This document shows, piece after piece, positions 8,517 through 17,804 of a DNA stretch of 64,000 nucleotides (positions are counted from its first letter, which is position 1; every line of letters starts with the position of its first letter). The position numbers and the translations under genes are program-made. The DNA comes from Natronolimnobius sp. AArcel1 (GTDB lineage Archaea; Halobacteriota; Halobacteria; Halobacteriales; Natrialbaceae). The notes below the pieces were generated by a model. That model was not told the origin of the DNA, made no database searches, and saw only the letters and a program-made list of their open reading frames with translations. The stretch spans positions 558,001 through 622,000 of the forward strand of contig NZ_JAAKXY010000002.1 of assembly GCF_011043775.1 (NCBI RefSeq), given 5' to 3'.

Positions 8517-10070
8517 TCACACATATTCGTTTACCTCCGCGCGCAGTTGCTCGTGGGCGTCCTCGAGCGCGCCAGCAGTCTGCTCGAGACTCGTCTCGTC
8601 GGCTGTCAGTGCCTCGCGACCCGACTCGAGTTGGTCGGCAACGGCGTCGGGTGCCGGGCCGCCCTGGGAGTCGCGACTCGCGACGCTTTCGACGGGGTCA
8701 AGTGCGTCTTCGACGGCCGAAGGATCGACGAACAACTCGAGCGATTCACCGAGGACGTCCTCAGCGGCAGCCTCGAGGGCGTCGTAGTCGGCCCCGTTTT
8801 CTGCGGCGACGGCCACCATCTCGTGAGCCGTGCGGAACGGCAAGCCGTTCGCCGCGAGCAGATCCGCGACGCCGGTTGCCGTCGAGAAGCCCTCACCCGC
8901 TTCTGCAGCGAGTGTCTCCTCGTTCCACGCTGCGGTTGCGATGGCTCCGGCGGCGACCTCGCTTGCCTCGGTGACGGCATCGACCGTCTCCCAGGCGTGC
9001 GTCGTTGCACGCTGCAAGTCGCGATTGTACGCACGCGGAAGTCCCTTGAGCGTCGTCGTTAGCCCCTGAACCGATCCCGCGGCGTCGCCCGCGACTGCGC
9101 GGACAAGCTCGAGCGTGTCCGGGTTCTTCTTCTGGGGCATGATCGACGATGTCGAGGAGTAATCATCCGAAAGGGAGACGAAGCCGCGGTTTGCGAAGAT
9201 AATCAGGTCCTCGGCCACCCCGGACAGCGTCGTCGCGTGCGTCGACAACGCCTGTACCGTCTCGAGCAGGAAATCCCTGCTCGAGGAGGCGTCCATCGAG
9301 TTTTCGACAACGCTCTCGAAGCCCAGCAACTCGGCGGTGCGCTCGCGGTCGATATCGAACGTCGTGCCGGCGAATGCGGCTCCGCCGAGTGGTGACTCGT
9401 TGATGCGGTCGTAGGCTGCGAGCAGGCGCGCCGTATCGCGACGCACTGCGCCTTCGTAGGAACACGCCCAGTGGGCGACCGTGATCGGCTGGGCTGGCTG
9501 GAGGTGGGTGTAGCCGGGCATCACCGTCTCGGTGTGCTCGCTCGCCACCTCGAGCAGTGCCTCACGCAGCGCAAGCGTCGTCTCGATCGCCTCGAGAACG
9601 TCCTCGCGCAGGCGGTAGCGGATACACGCCGCAACCTCGTCGTTGCGCGAGCGCGCGGTGTGCATCTTGCCGCCGTCCTCGCCGATGCGTTCGATGACGG
9701 CCGTCTCGATGGCCTCATGAACGTCCTCGCCGTCTGGTAATGCCTCGTGGCCGTCGACTTCTATCGTATCGAGTGCGGTGAGGATCTCACCGGCCGTGTT
9801 GTCGTCGATAATTCCCTGCTCGGCGAGCATCACGACGTGTGCGCGATCAACCTCGAGGTCGGCCTCGAAAATTCGTGTGTCGGCCTCGAGTGAGGAGAGG
9901 AAACTCCGGGCAGGCCCGCCGCTGAAGCGGTCTCGTCGGACGACGCTGTCGCTTCCTGCGTCGCCTACGTCGGACACGTCCGACGAGGATCCGCTCGCTT
10001 CGCTCGCGTCGCCGCCGTCGGTTTCGAGCGCCGGTTCGTCGCCGCCGTCGTGAGTGCTCTCCTCGGTCAT
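8517..10070 (-). CDS. argH: Argininosuccinate lyase with low-complexity N-terminal extension
   Basis: 517 residues. It cleaves argininosuccinate to arginine and fumarate. The fumarase/aspartase signature SSIMPQKKNPD is present, as are TARSRNDEVA and HLQPAQPITVAHW. The first 45 residues, rich in Ser, Asp and Gly, precede the usual start of the conserved region (VVRRDRFSGGPARSF). This extension contains the peptide SGSSSDVSDVGDA, encoded by a 41-bp sequence also found at the end of argG. argG ends 4 bp upstream. The true start could be further in, but no convincing alternative ATG with promoter is seen. Confidence 0.95.
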   Translation of the reverse strand: MTEESTHDGGDEPALETDGGDASEASGSSSDVSDVGDAGSDSVVRRDRFSGGPARSFLSSLEADTRIFEADLEVDRAHVVMLAEQGIIDDNTAGEILTALDTIEVDGHEALPDGEDVHEAIETAVIERIGEDGGKMHTARSRNDEVAACIRYRLREDVLEAIETTLALREALLEVASEHTETVMPGYTHLQPAQPITVAHWACSYEGAVRRDTARLLAAYDRINESPLGGAAFAGTTFDIDRERTAELLGFESVVENSMDASSSRDFLLETVQALSTHATTLSGVAEDLIIFANRGFVSLSDDYSSTSSIMPQKKNPDTLELVRAVAGDAAGSVQGLTTTLKGLPRAYNRDLQRATTHAWETVDAVTEASEVAAGAIATAAWNEETLAAEAGEGFSTATGVADLLAANGLPFRTAHEMVAVAAENGADYDALEAAAEDVLGESLELFVDPSAVEDALDPVESVASRDSQGGPAPDAVADQLESGREALTADETSLEQTAGALEDAHEQLRAEVNEYV

Positions 10071-10126
10071 GGTCTTACTCGTCGTCTGCGTCGCCTACGT
10101 CGGACACGTCCGACGAGGATCCGCTC
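9956..10126. repeat. Two identical 41-bp repeats, one in argH and one in argG
   Basis: Copies at 9956-9996 and 10086-10126 match perfectly over 41 bp and are 130 bp apart. Each contains the palindrome GTCGGAC-AC-GTCCGAC (9969-9984 and 10099-10114). Both are in the same reading frame phase and add SGSSSDVSDVGDA to the N-terminus of ArgH and the C-terminus of ArgG. Confidence 0.9.
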
Positions 10127-11337
10127 CCGTCCGTTGTGAGTTCGACTTCGTCGTCCGCGTTCGCGGCGATTGCCTCGTTCGCGAGACGGCGCTGGAAGCC
10201 GTGGTACTTCGCGACGCCAGTTGCGTCTTCCTGGGTGATCTTGCCGACCGTCTCCGTGTCGAAGGAGGCGTGTTCGGCCGAGTAGGCTGCAAAGTTGCTG
10301 TCACGTGCAACCGGGCGGGCCTGGCCACCCTCGAGACGGATCGTGACGGTGCCAGTGACGCGTTTCTGGGTATCCGCGATGAAGCCCTCGAGTGCGCTTA
10401 CGAGTGGTGCGTCAACGAGACCTTCGTAGCCTTTCTTCGACCACTTCTGGTCGATGAGTTGCTTGAACTCGCGTTCCTCTTGTGTGAGGACGAGGCCCTC
10501 GAGTGCTTCGTGAGCGTTGAGCAGCGTCGTTGCTGCGGGGTGTTCGTAGTTTTCGCGGACCTTGAGACCGAGCATGCGGTCTTCCATCGAGTCCGTGCGG
10601 CCAACGCCGTAGGCACCGGCGACCTCGTTCAGGTGCTCGATGAGTGCAACGGGCTCGTAGGACTCGCCGTTGACGGCAACGGGATAGCCTTCTTCGAACT
10701 CGAGTTCGATCTCTTCGCTCTCGCCCGATGGAGCGTCGGTCCAGTCGTAGATCTCCTCCGGTGGGACGTAGCTTGGGTCCTCGAGATCGTCGCCTTCGAC
10801 GGAGCGACTCCAGAGATTCGTATCGATCGACCAGTCACCGCCGCTGCCGCCTTCGACTGGCAGGTCACGCTCGTCGGCGTACTCCTGTTCCCACTCGCGA
10901 GTGAGGCCGAGTTCACGCACGGGCGCGATGACTTCCAGATCGGAGTCGCGCCAGACGGCCTCGAATCGAAGCTGGTCGTTCCCTTTGCCGGTACAGCCGT
11001 GGGCAATCCCCGTACAGTCGTTCTCGAGTGCGACCTCGAGAATTGCCTGTGCGATGACGGGACGAGCGAGTGCTGTCCCAAGCGGGTAGCCCTGGTACGT
11101 CGCGTTCGCGCGGACGCTATCGAAACAGAGATCCGCAAATTCCTCTTTCGCGTCAACGACGTAGTGTTCGAGATCAAGTGCCTCGGCGGTCTCTTCTGCT
11201 TCGTCGAACTCTTCGGCCGGCTGGCCGACGTCGACGGTGACGCCGATCACTTCATCATATCCATACTCCTCTTCGAGCAACGGGACACAGACAGTCGTGT
11301 CCAAGCCGCCCGAGAACGCAAGTGCCACGCGGGTCAT
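10075..11337 (-). CDS. argG: Argininosuccinate synthase
   Basis: 420 residues. ATP-dependent joining of citrulline and aspartate. The P-loop-like AFSGGLDTTV is at residues 7-16, with the aspartate/citrulline-binding GNDQLRFE and the segment RPVIAQAILE. The last 20 residues are a Ser/Asp-rich tail encoded by a 41-bp repeat shared with argH. First gene of the operon; argH follows 4 bp after the stop. A TATA-like TTTAAG about 30 nt before the ATG suggests a leaderless mRNA. Confidence 0.96.
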   Translation of the reverse strand: MTRVALAFSGGLDTTVCVPLLEEEYGYDEVIGVTVDVGQPAEEFDEAEETAEALDLEHYVVDAKEEFADLCFDSVRANATYQGYPLGTALARPVIAQAILEVALENDCTGIAHGCTGKGNDQLRFEAVWRDSDLEVIAPVRELGLTREWEQEYADERDLPVEGGSGGDWSIDTNLWSRSVEGDDLEDPSYVPPEEIYDWTDAPSGESEEIELEFEEGYPVAVNGESYEPVALIEHLNEVAGAYGVGRTDSMEDRMLGLKVRENYEHPAATTLLNAHEALEGLVLTQEEREFKQLIDQKWSKKGYEGLVDAPLVSALEGFIADTQKRVTGTVTIRLEGGQARPVARDSNFAAYSAEHASFDTETVGKITQEDATGVAKYHGFQRRLANEAIAANADDEVELTTDGSGSSSDVSDVGDADDE

Positions 11338-11666
11338 ATCGTACTCGAGTGAAACGGAAGGATGAACTTAAACACGTTGGTTTCAAAATCGTAAAATATC
11401 GTCAGAGCGCTTGCTACGCAAGAATTCGACGTTTTCTGATTCAGTCGAACGATGAAACGAACCGGGTTCGAGGGGTGGAAGAAAGTACGGGCTCGGAGGC
11501 CCGCCGTGGTCGTCGTGGTCGTCGTAGTCGTCGAAGAGAAGCGGTCCTGTCGGTCACGGCGGTAGCGACCGTCCTGCCGACAGTACGACTCATTGGTTGG
11601 GACCAACAACCTCGTACTATTAAAAGTTCCCTGTTTGGGACGCCTTACGCTGCCGCTGGCGCCAAG
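11338..11666. other. Intergenic: argG promoter, triplicated 9-mer, no gene
   Basis: Contains a minus-strand TATA-like TTTAAG at 11367-11372 for argG. At 11506-11532 there are three tandem copies of a 9-bp unit (GTGGTCGTC twice, then GTAGTCGTC). The rest shows no open frame with convincing composition. Confidence 0.5.
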
Positions 11667-12950
11667 TCAGGTATCAGACGGGGCGTTGGTATCGTCTTCC
11701 GTTGTATCCGCGTCGGTATCGCCCGTGTGGGCGCTAGCGTCGTCGCTCGATTCCTGGTGGTCGTCGGGCAGCGAGAGGACGTTCTCGCGGCCGATACGGA
11801 AGACTTCGATGTCTTCGTCTTCGCGGAGCCCGCTGACGACCTGGCTCGTTTTGGCTTCGGTCCAGTCGAGTTGGGCGACGACTTCCTGTTGTTTGATCCG
11901 GCCACCACGCTGCTCGAGCAGGCGGAGGACGCGCTCTTCGTTGCTTAACAACTCTGGTGGTGGGGCTGTAGTCTGGGGGTCTGATTGTGCCGCTGGAGTC
12001 TGTGGATCACTATCCTGGGTCGGGGTCTCGTCTGATGGGCCGATGATGTTGGTGTCTCGGAGCCACCAGCCGGCGGCCGCGACGACGACGAGCAGGACCA
12101 ATGCAGCGGCGACGATCAGCCAGGACGTGGTCGGATCGGGTTCGGGTTCGGTTGGCTCAGTGTTTGCCTCGCTTGCGTTGCCGTTTTCAATCATCACGAC
12201 GGTTGGCGGATCACTGGAGAAATCGACGCTATCCCCGTGCCAGAACACGTTTTCGGCCGTCGACTCGTCGGTGTCGTCCGCTGCGTTTCCGTCTTCGTTT
12301 TCGTTCCCGTTTTCGTTTCCGTTCCCGTTGCTGATCACGTACCCATCCGGCGGGAACAACTGCATTGTCGTATCTTGCATCAGCGTCATTCCCGCGAGCG
12401 ATTCGTCGACTTCGATCCGATTGAGTTCGACGTACGCAAACGCGGTCCACTCGAAGGTTACTTTAACGTGGCCCAGATCCTGCGGTGCAGAGCTTGTGTC
12501 GGTCTCGACCGAGAGATCTTCAATTCCCATCTCGCGTTCGGTTGCGTTCTCACTATCTGCGACCGTGTCGCTCCAGGCGTTTTGTTCCGCCTCAACGTAC
12601 TCTTCGGTGTTCGCTTCGATGTCCTCGCGAAGCGTTTCCCAGCCTGACTCTGTGTCGTTTTCGAATCGATATTCGACATCGAACGTCGCTGACCCGTTTT
12701 CGTGAACGAACGTATTAATATGGATTTCACTGGCGTCTGTGAGGCGATCGCTGCCAGTCTGGCTCTCTGGTGTCTCGTTTTCAGTCTCGTCTTGTATCTG
12801 TAACTGCTGTACCTGTGAAAATTCGTCGTGAGCGTACGCTCCTGACCCGGTGTCCGCTGTGGCTGCCGACGCTATCGGCACAACCGCGAGCGAACACCCT
12901 GCAAGCACCATGAGCACACAAAGCAGGGCTCGAAGCCCCTTCCCCTCCAT
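11667..12950 (-). CDS. Secreted-domain membrane protein with cytoplasmic winged helix
   Basis: 427 residues. A Sec-type signal peptide (LRALLCVLMVLAGCSLAVV then ASAA) is followed by an extracellular domain of about 230 residues resembling the haloarchaeal DUF7345-type beta-rich module. One membrane helix, SWLIVAAALVLLVVVAAAGW, leads to a cytoplasmic C-terminus with a winged-helix region (LSNEERVLRLLEQRGGRIKQ...ATAKTSQVVSGL-like; here WTEAKTSQVVSGLREDEDIE). This layout suggests a membrane-tethered transcription regulator sensing an outside signal. A run of Asn/Gly/Glu repeats links the domains. The ATG at 12948-12950 is chosen because it gives a proper signal peptide; an upstream start adds 18 charged residues. 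Confidence 0.8.
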   Translation of the reverse strand: MEGKGLRALLCVLMVLAGCSLAVVPIASAATADTGSGAYAHDEFSQVQQLQIQDETENETPESQTGSDRLTDASEIHINTFVHENGSATFDVEYRFENDTESGWETLREDIEANTEEYVEAEQNAWSDTVADSENATEREMGIEDLSVETDTSSAPQDLGHVKVTFEWTAFAYVELNRIEVDESLAGMTLMQDTTMQLFPPDGYVISNGNGNENGNENEDGNAADDTDESTAENVFWHGDSVDFSSDPPTVVMIENGNASEANTEPTEPEPDPTTSWLIVAAALVLLVVVAAAGWWLRDTNIIGPSDETPTQDSDPQTPAAQSDPQTTAPPPELLSNEERVLRLLEQRGGRIKQQEVVAQLDWTEAKTSQVVSGLREDEDIEVFRIGRENVLSLPDDHQESSDDASAHTGDTDADTTEDDTNAPSDT

Positions 12951-13033
12951 CACATGCAATTGCTGTTGCCGACTAAATAGGTCTTTCCGACCGCGTCGGT
13001 GCACTTTTTATACTGGTACGTACAGACGAATGT

Positions 13034-13216
13034 ATGAACGACACGCGTGCCGAACTCGAGGTCGAAACGCTCCTGAAAATCGTCCTCGGACTGATCGCTG
13101 TGTTGCTCGTCCTCGAGATCATCTCGATGGCGTTCTCGATCGTCAGCATGCTGATGCCCGTTATCCTGCTTGCGATGGCAGTACTCATCGTTCTCTGGCT
13201 GTTCGATCGGCTCTGA
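13034..13216 (+). CDS. Small two-helix membrane protein
   Basis: 60 residues: a short acidic N-terminus, then two hydrophobic segments (VLGLIAVLLVLEIISMAFSI and LMPVILLAMAVLIVLWLF). Similar tiny membrane proteins are conserved in haloarchaea. TTTTTATACTGG lies about 25 nt upstream and suits a leaderless start. It diverges from the membrane-anchored winged-helix gene; function unknown. Confidence 0.75.
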   Translation: MNDTRAELEVETLLKIVLGLIAVLLVLEIISMAFSIVSMLMPVILLAMAVLIVLWLFDRL

Positions 13217-13291
13217 GTCGACTCCTCGATCGAGTGAGAGTGAGTTCGGCAGAACGCCACACTCATACCCAATCCAGCGCTATGGAGAGAC

Positions 13292-13792
13292 GTGTATAGC
13301 GTCACCGTGCCGGTTCCCGGCCGCGCTCGCCGACTCGCGAACGAGCTTCACCCCGAACTGATCGGGTTTGAGACCATTCGCGAGGAACACTCCTGCTTAC
13401 TCAAACGTCTCGGCGACGTCGACCACGTCTCCCAGCTACAGCACCGAACCAACCGCGCACTCGAGGGTGCAACCGCTGTCGACGCCGAAATCACTGGGAT
13501 CGACTACTTCGAAGACCCGCCACTCGGCTCGGCTCCCGTCGTCTACCTCGCTGTCGACAGTCCCGGTCTCGAGGCGCTTCATGCGGAACTCACAGAGACG
13601 TTCGACCCAATAGCGGGCCTCGAGGGCGACGACTACGTTCCACACATTACACTCGCGCGCGGCGGTGACCTCGAAACCGCGAAACGCTTCGCCGAGCGCG
13701 ACCTTGAGCCACTCTCGTGGACGGTCGACGCGCTCGAGTTCTGGAACGGAACGGAGAAGTTGCCGGTGAGTCGGGTCGCCTTGTCAGCCTGA
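13292..13792 (+). CDS. 2'-5' RNA ligase/2H phosphoesterase family protein
   Basis: 166 residues from a GTG start. Two H-x-S/T-x motifs define the family: HSCL near residue 30 and HITL near residue 111, spaced as in LigT/2H phosphoesterases. Members hydrolyse cyclic phosphodiesters or join RNA ends; which applies is not visible. The gene stands alone between a small membrane protein and a lipoprotein. Confidence 0.85.
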   Translation: MYSVTVPVPGRARRLANELHPELIGFETIREEHSCLLKRLGDVDHVSQLQHRTNRALEGATAVDAEITGIDYFEDPPLGSAPVVYLAVDSPGLEALHAELTETFDPIAGLEGDDYVPHITLARGGDLETAKRFAERDLEPLSWTVDALEFWNGTEKLPVSRVALSA

Positions 13793-13837
13793 GTTCGCGG
13801 CCAGAAGCTATTATTGGGCGGTGTCACTATTGCCGGT

Positions 13838-14215
13838 ATGCACCGACGCTCATTTCTTGCGCTCGCAGCGGTCACACCGCTTGCCGGCTGTACATCTCTG
13901 CTTGGCGGCGGCGTTGACACGACGCTGAGCGAAGGCGAACTTGTCGAGTTCGAAGCCGACGAGGGGTCCGAACTCACCGTAACCGTTGACGTTGTTGAAA
14001 TCGACCAGCCTGGTGACGACAATGACGATGACCTGACAACTGATGAGGCGGATGTCGAACGTGACTCCGTTGGCCTCCAGATTCGCCACGACGAAGAAGG
14101 CGTCCTCGAGACATGGTCGGTCGAAGAGTCTGACGAATTCGAGCTTACGGTCGAAGAGGGTGGCACTCACACCGCGATGGTAATGAGTGGCGAAGCTGAC
14201 GTGGCGATTGAGTAA
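13838..14215 (+). CDS. Tat-exported lipoprotein of unknown function
   Basis: 125 residues starting MHRRSFLALAAVTPLAGC. The twin arginine and the lipobox LAGC with Cys18 predict export through the Tat pathway and lipid attachment. The mature part is strongly acidic and beta-rich, without recognisable domain. The ATG at 13838 was chosen over a TTG eight codons upstream because it places the twin arginine at the N-terminus. Confidence 0.8.
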   Translation: MHRRSFLALAAVTPLAGCTSLLGGGVDTTLSEGELVEFEADEGSELTVTVDVVEIDQPGDDNDDDLTTDEADVERDSVGLQIRHDEEGVLETWSVEESDEFELTVEEGGTHTAMVMSGEADVAIE

Positions 14216-14238
14216 CGTCGCACTCGCTCTCGAGTGGG

Positions 14239-16398
14239 CTACGGCGCTGGTGGCTCGCCGTCGTAGGCGTCGTGGCCGCCGTAGAAGTTCAGCATTGCAA
14301 ATTTGAGTTTTTCCGGCGCAATATCAAGCAGTTCCTCGCGTTCTTCGTGCGGAAAGGTGCCGTTGACGCTGTACCGACCCAGATCGGACTTCGCTCGCCT
14401 CGAATAGCGCCGGTCGAGCAGTGCGCGGACGCCGATATCTTCTGGCGAGCGGATGACGCGCCCGAGCGCCTGTCTCGTCTTTCGAACCGTTGGAATCTCG
14501 ACGGCGTAGCGCCAGCCGGTTTCGGTGCCCTCGAACGCCGCGTCGTAGGCTTCCTGGACGGCCTCAGCACGGTCATCGAGATGCGGGTAGGGAACGCCGA
14601 CTACCAGAACAGTACTGGCGTCATCGCCGTCGAAACTGACGCCCTCCGCGAGGGTGCCCCACAGCGAGGTACAGAGCACGGCGTTATCGTCCGCGACGAA
14701 TTCCTGGCGCAACTCCTCGACCGAGACGCCCGGCTCGTCTAGATACACCGCCTCCCCGGAGCCGATCCGGCGCTCGAGGCGTTCTGCATACCGTTCGGCC
14801 TCGCCGTAGTTGGGGAAGAAAGCGAGCGTGTTGCCTGGGGTCATCCGGGCCGCGTCGAAGATGGCCTCCGTCACCTCCTCTTGAACCGCGGGGTCGTCCC
14901 GATCCGAGGCGAACAGCGCCGGTGTCTCGACGGCGTACGTGCGTCGCCGTTCCTCGGGAAACTGCAGCCCGTAGGCCATCGTGACGGGCTCTTCGAGGCC
15001 GAGCACGCTCTCGGTCACATCAAAGGGCTGGAGCGTCGCGCTCATCAGTACGGTCGAATACACTTCCTCGAAGAGCTGTCCGGTGACCTGGCGCGGCAGA
15101 CACGTATACAGTTCCGCGCGTCCGTAGACCTCGTCGGTGCCGCCGTCGCGCGTGACGGAAACGACGGGATACAGCCCCTCTGCGGTTCCCTCGTTCATCC
15201 AGGCGCTGACGAACGCGGCGGCCTGGAGCGTCTGACACTCCGTGCGCGTCGCGGTCTCGCCCTCGCGATAGGCTTCCTCGTACTCCTCGTCTAACTCCTG
15301 GCCGAGTTGCATCGCCGCCTCGAGATCATCGCCAATCCCCTGCCCGGAGTAGCGTTGCAGGAACTCGAGGGTGAGGTCGTCTCGGCGGCCCTCGTTGGCG
15401 ATGGGAACGTCCGTCCAGTTCTCGCCGATGGCTTCTCGGTCACCGAATCCAAACGACTCTTCGTACGTTTCGACGAGCGCACGATGGAACGCTGAAAGGA
15501 CGTTCACGGCGTCGTCGGCTCGAATATCGTCCGTCTCGGCTAACTCCTCGAGTGCGGAGTCGAACGTTCGTTCCGAGCAGGCGCGACTGGCATGGTCCCG
15601 GGCCGCTCCCTCGACGTTGTGGGCCTCGTCGAAGACGGCGATGACGTCTTCGGGGTCGCGTCCGAGCCAGCGGAAGAACTGTTCGCGAATGGTAGAATCG
15701 AGCAGGTGATGGTAGTTACAGACGACGAGATCGACGCCTTCGATCCCCTCTTTCAGTAACTCATAGCCACAGAACTGCTGGGTTTCGGCGTACTCGTAGA
15801 TTTCGTCGGGCGTGCGCACGTCGTCGAACAGCCACGCGAAGAAGTCGTCCGTGTTCTCAGTGAGGTTGTTCCGGTAGTAGTCACAGACGTTTTTCTCCTC
15901 TAAATCCTCGAGTTGCTCTTCGATTGACTCGAGTTCGTCCATGACGGCCGAGCGGGCGTCTGCGGCCGAGCCACCGCCTTCGTTCTGACTCTCCGTGAGG
16001 AGTTCGCGCTGGCGACGCTCGAGTTGCTGTTTGTCCTGTTGGGTTTCGACGACGGAGCGCGTGTTATCCCGCAGGGCCTGGCACTCCTCGTAGCCAACGT
16101 CGATATGGCACATCGAGCCTTTTCCTTTGAAGACCACCGCGCGGATGTCTTCCTCGCGGGTGATCGCCCGGGCTTCGGCGACGAACTGGCGCATCTGCTG
16201 ATGGACGTCCGTCGTGATGACGACCGTCTTGCCCTGCTCGCGGGCCACCTCGAGGGCGGGCACGAGCGACGAGAGGGTTTTGCCGGTCCCGCAGGCGCCC
16301 TCGAAGAGGACGTTTTGCCCTCGCGTCAGGGCGTTGTGGATGCGGTCCATCGCGTCGCGCTGGTTGCCGTACGGCTCGTCGTACGGGAAAAAGCGCAT
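14239..16398 (-). CDS. XPD/Rad3-type ATP-dependent DNA helicase
   Basis: 719 residues from the ATG at 16396-16398. Superfamily 2 helicase of the XPD/DinG group. Walker A GACGTGKT is at residues 34-41, the DEAH box in AVFDEAHNVE, and motif VI in RQALGRVIRSPED. Four cysteines between them (SMCHID, EECQAL, NVCDYY, QQFCGYE) match the iron-sulfur cluster of XPD. TTTTTAT at 16441-16447 on this strand fits a promoter for this start; an upstream ATG at 16464 would add 22 residues. Likely acts in DNA repair or unwinding of damaged DNA. Confidence 0.92.
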   Translation of the reverse strand: MRFFPYDEPYGNQRDAMDRIHNALTRGQNVLFEGACGTGKTLSSLVPALEVAREQGKTVVITTDVHQQMRQFVAEARAITREEDIRAVVFKGKGSMCHIDVGYEECQALRDNTRSVVETQQDKQQLERRQRELLTESQNEGGGSAADARSAVMDELESIEEQLEDLEEKNVCDYYRNNLTENTDDFFAWLFDDVRTPDEIYEYAETQQFCGYELLKEGIEGVDLVVCNYHHLLDSTIREQFFRWLGRDPEDVIAVFDEAHNVEGAARDHASRACSERTFDSALEELAETDDIRADDAVNVLSAFHRALVETYEESFGFGDREAIGENWTDVPIANEGRRDDLTLEFLQRYSGQGIGDDLEAAMQLGQELDEEYEEAYREGETATRTECQTLQAAAFVSAWMNEGTAEGLYPVVSVTRDGGTDEVYGRAELYTCLPRQVTGQLFEEVYSTVLMSATLQPFDVTESVLGLEEPVTMAYGLQFPEERRRTYAVETPALFASDRDDPAVQEEVTEAIFDAARMTPGNTLAFFPNYGEAERYAERLERRIGSGEAVYLDEPGVSVEELRQEFVADDNAVLCTSLWGTLAEGVSFDGDDASTVLVVGVPYPHLDDRAEAVQEAYDAAFEGTETGWRYAVEIPTVRKTRQALGRVIRSPEDIGVRALLDRRYSRRAKSDLGRYSVNGTFPHEEREELLDIAPEKLKFAMLNFYGGHDAYDGEPPAP

Positions 16399-16721
16399 GT
16401 ACCCGGCGGTTTCGGACACGGTAGACGATTGGTCCCCACTGCGATAAAAACGTTCGTCTCCCATGCAATCGCGCGGATCGACTGTTGAAGTTGAACGAGG
16501 CGATTCGTGTATGGACGAAACGGCCGGCACGGAATCAGCACGGACATCGAGGATGAATCGAGACGAGGCTGCTATCGTGGTACCAGGGAATCGCCGCGCC
16601 CTCCCCAACCGATTCGTTCGCTCCGGAGTCGCTCACTCATCCCTCGCGTGCGGTTGACCGCCAGTTCGCCGGTGGCTCACTGGCTGTCAGCACGCGCCAC
16701 CGAAAACCGCCAGTAGCCCGC
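16399..16721. other. Intergenic, helicase promoter only
   Basis: Holds the minus-strand TATA-like TTTTTAT (16441-16447) of the helicase gene. The remainder shows no convincing gene or RNA. Confidence 0.4.
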
Positions 16722-17678
16722 TCAGACCACCCGATTCTCCATCTCCTCGAGTCGCCCTTCCGACACCGCCTCGTAATTGGGCTCGAGAATCTCGAGCCAG
16801 CGGTCGAACCGGTGTGGCGTCGAGCCGGCCATGTGGGGTGTGATGACGACGTTCGAGAGGTCCCACAGTGGCGACTCCCGGGGCAGTGGCTCCGTCTCGA
16901 AGACGTCGAGTCCCGCGCCGCGGATGCGGCCCTGCTGGAGCGATTCGACAAGCGCGTCCTCGTCTGCGAGTTCGCCGCGGCCGATGTTGACCAGGACCGA
17001 ATTGCGGCCCATGACGTGTAACTCGCGCTCACCGATCAGCCCCTGCGTTTCGTCGGTGAGCGGACACGCCAGCACGACGTAGTCCGCGCGGGCGAGCACT
17101 TCGTGATGGTCGTCTGCGGCGTAGATCTCGTCCACTGCATCGGGGACGTCCTCGAGGTCGCGTTTCGTTCCCAGGACCTCCATCCCGAACGCCGCACAGA
17201 GTTCGGCGACGCGCTCGCCGATTGCACCGACGCCGATGACGCCGACGGTTTGGCCGTGGAGTTCTCCTGCGGTGACGCGCTCCCAAACTGACTGGCGCTG
17301 CTGGCGGACGCTCTCGGTGAGGCCGCGCTCGAACATGAGCATGTAACAGAGCACCTGCTCTGCAATCGGCTGGGCATGAATCCCCGCCGAGTTCGTCAGG
17401 ACAATCTCGCGTTCTTCGAGTTCCTCGAGTGGGTAGCTGTCGACGCCCGAACTGAGCGCGTGGACCCACCGCAGGTTCTGCGCGCGCTCGAGCAATTCCG
17501 CTGGAAGGCGATTGGTCACGACGATGTTGGCGTCTTCAATCAGGTCGCGTGTCTCCTCTGGAATTGTTGCCCGTTCGACGACGCCATCGGGAAGGGCTGA
17601 CTCGAGGTGATCGACGAGTTTGGTTGCCGTTTCTCGAGCGACGTAATCCGTCACGAGCACGGTCGGCTGTGCTGACAT
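16722..17678 (-). CDS. D-2-hydroxyacid dehydrogenase
   Basis: 318 residues. NAD(P)-dependent oxidoreductase for 2-hydroxy/2-keto acids. The Rossmann motif GVIGVGAIGERVA lies in the middle, and the catalytic triad is visible as NIGRGELADE (Arg), ETEPLP (Glu) and TPHMAGSTP (His). The ATG at 17676-17678 is preferred: a TATA-like GTTTACTA lies about 25 nt upstream and the longer frame lacks family similarity. The substrate (for example phosphoglycerate, lactate or branched keto acids) is not determined. Confidence 0.9.
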   Translation of the reverse strand: MSAQPTVLVTDYVARETATKLVDHLESALPDGVVERATIPEETRDLIEDANIVVTNRLPAELLERAQNLRWVHALSSGVDSYPLEELEEREIVLTNSAGIHAQPIAEQVLCYMLMFERGLTESVRQQRQSVWERVTAGELHGQTVGVIGVGAIGERVAELCAAFGMEVLGTKRDLEDVPDAVDEIYAADDHHEVLARADYVVLACPLTDETQGLIGERELHVMGRNSVLVNIGRGELADEDALVESLQQGRIRGAGLDVFETEPLPRESPLWDLSNVVITPHMAGSTPHRFDRWLEILEPNYEAVSEGRLEEMENRVV

Positions 17679-17804
17679 GGCTGGTCGTTCGCTTGCGCCG
17701 TAGTAAACACTTCCCGCGTCATGTGCACCCTGTGGCGTGAGTGGCTGATTGACTGTTGGTTCGAATGACGTCACAAACCGGCTGGGAGCGGATGTCGAAT
17801 CGGA

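Noticed and set aside
10054-11352. 432-codon open frame on the plus strand opposite argG
   Set aside because: It is antisense to a clear argG, has no promoter and its product matches no family; long antisense frames are usual in high-GC genomes.
11506-11532. Tandem 9-mer as CRISPR or regulatory repeat
   Set aside because: Only three short copies without spacers; a simple low-complexity tract.
12229-12450. Basic frames opposite the winged-helix membrane protein
   Set aside because: Arg-rich shadow frames of an acidic gene; no support.
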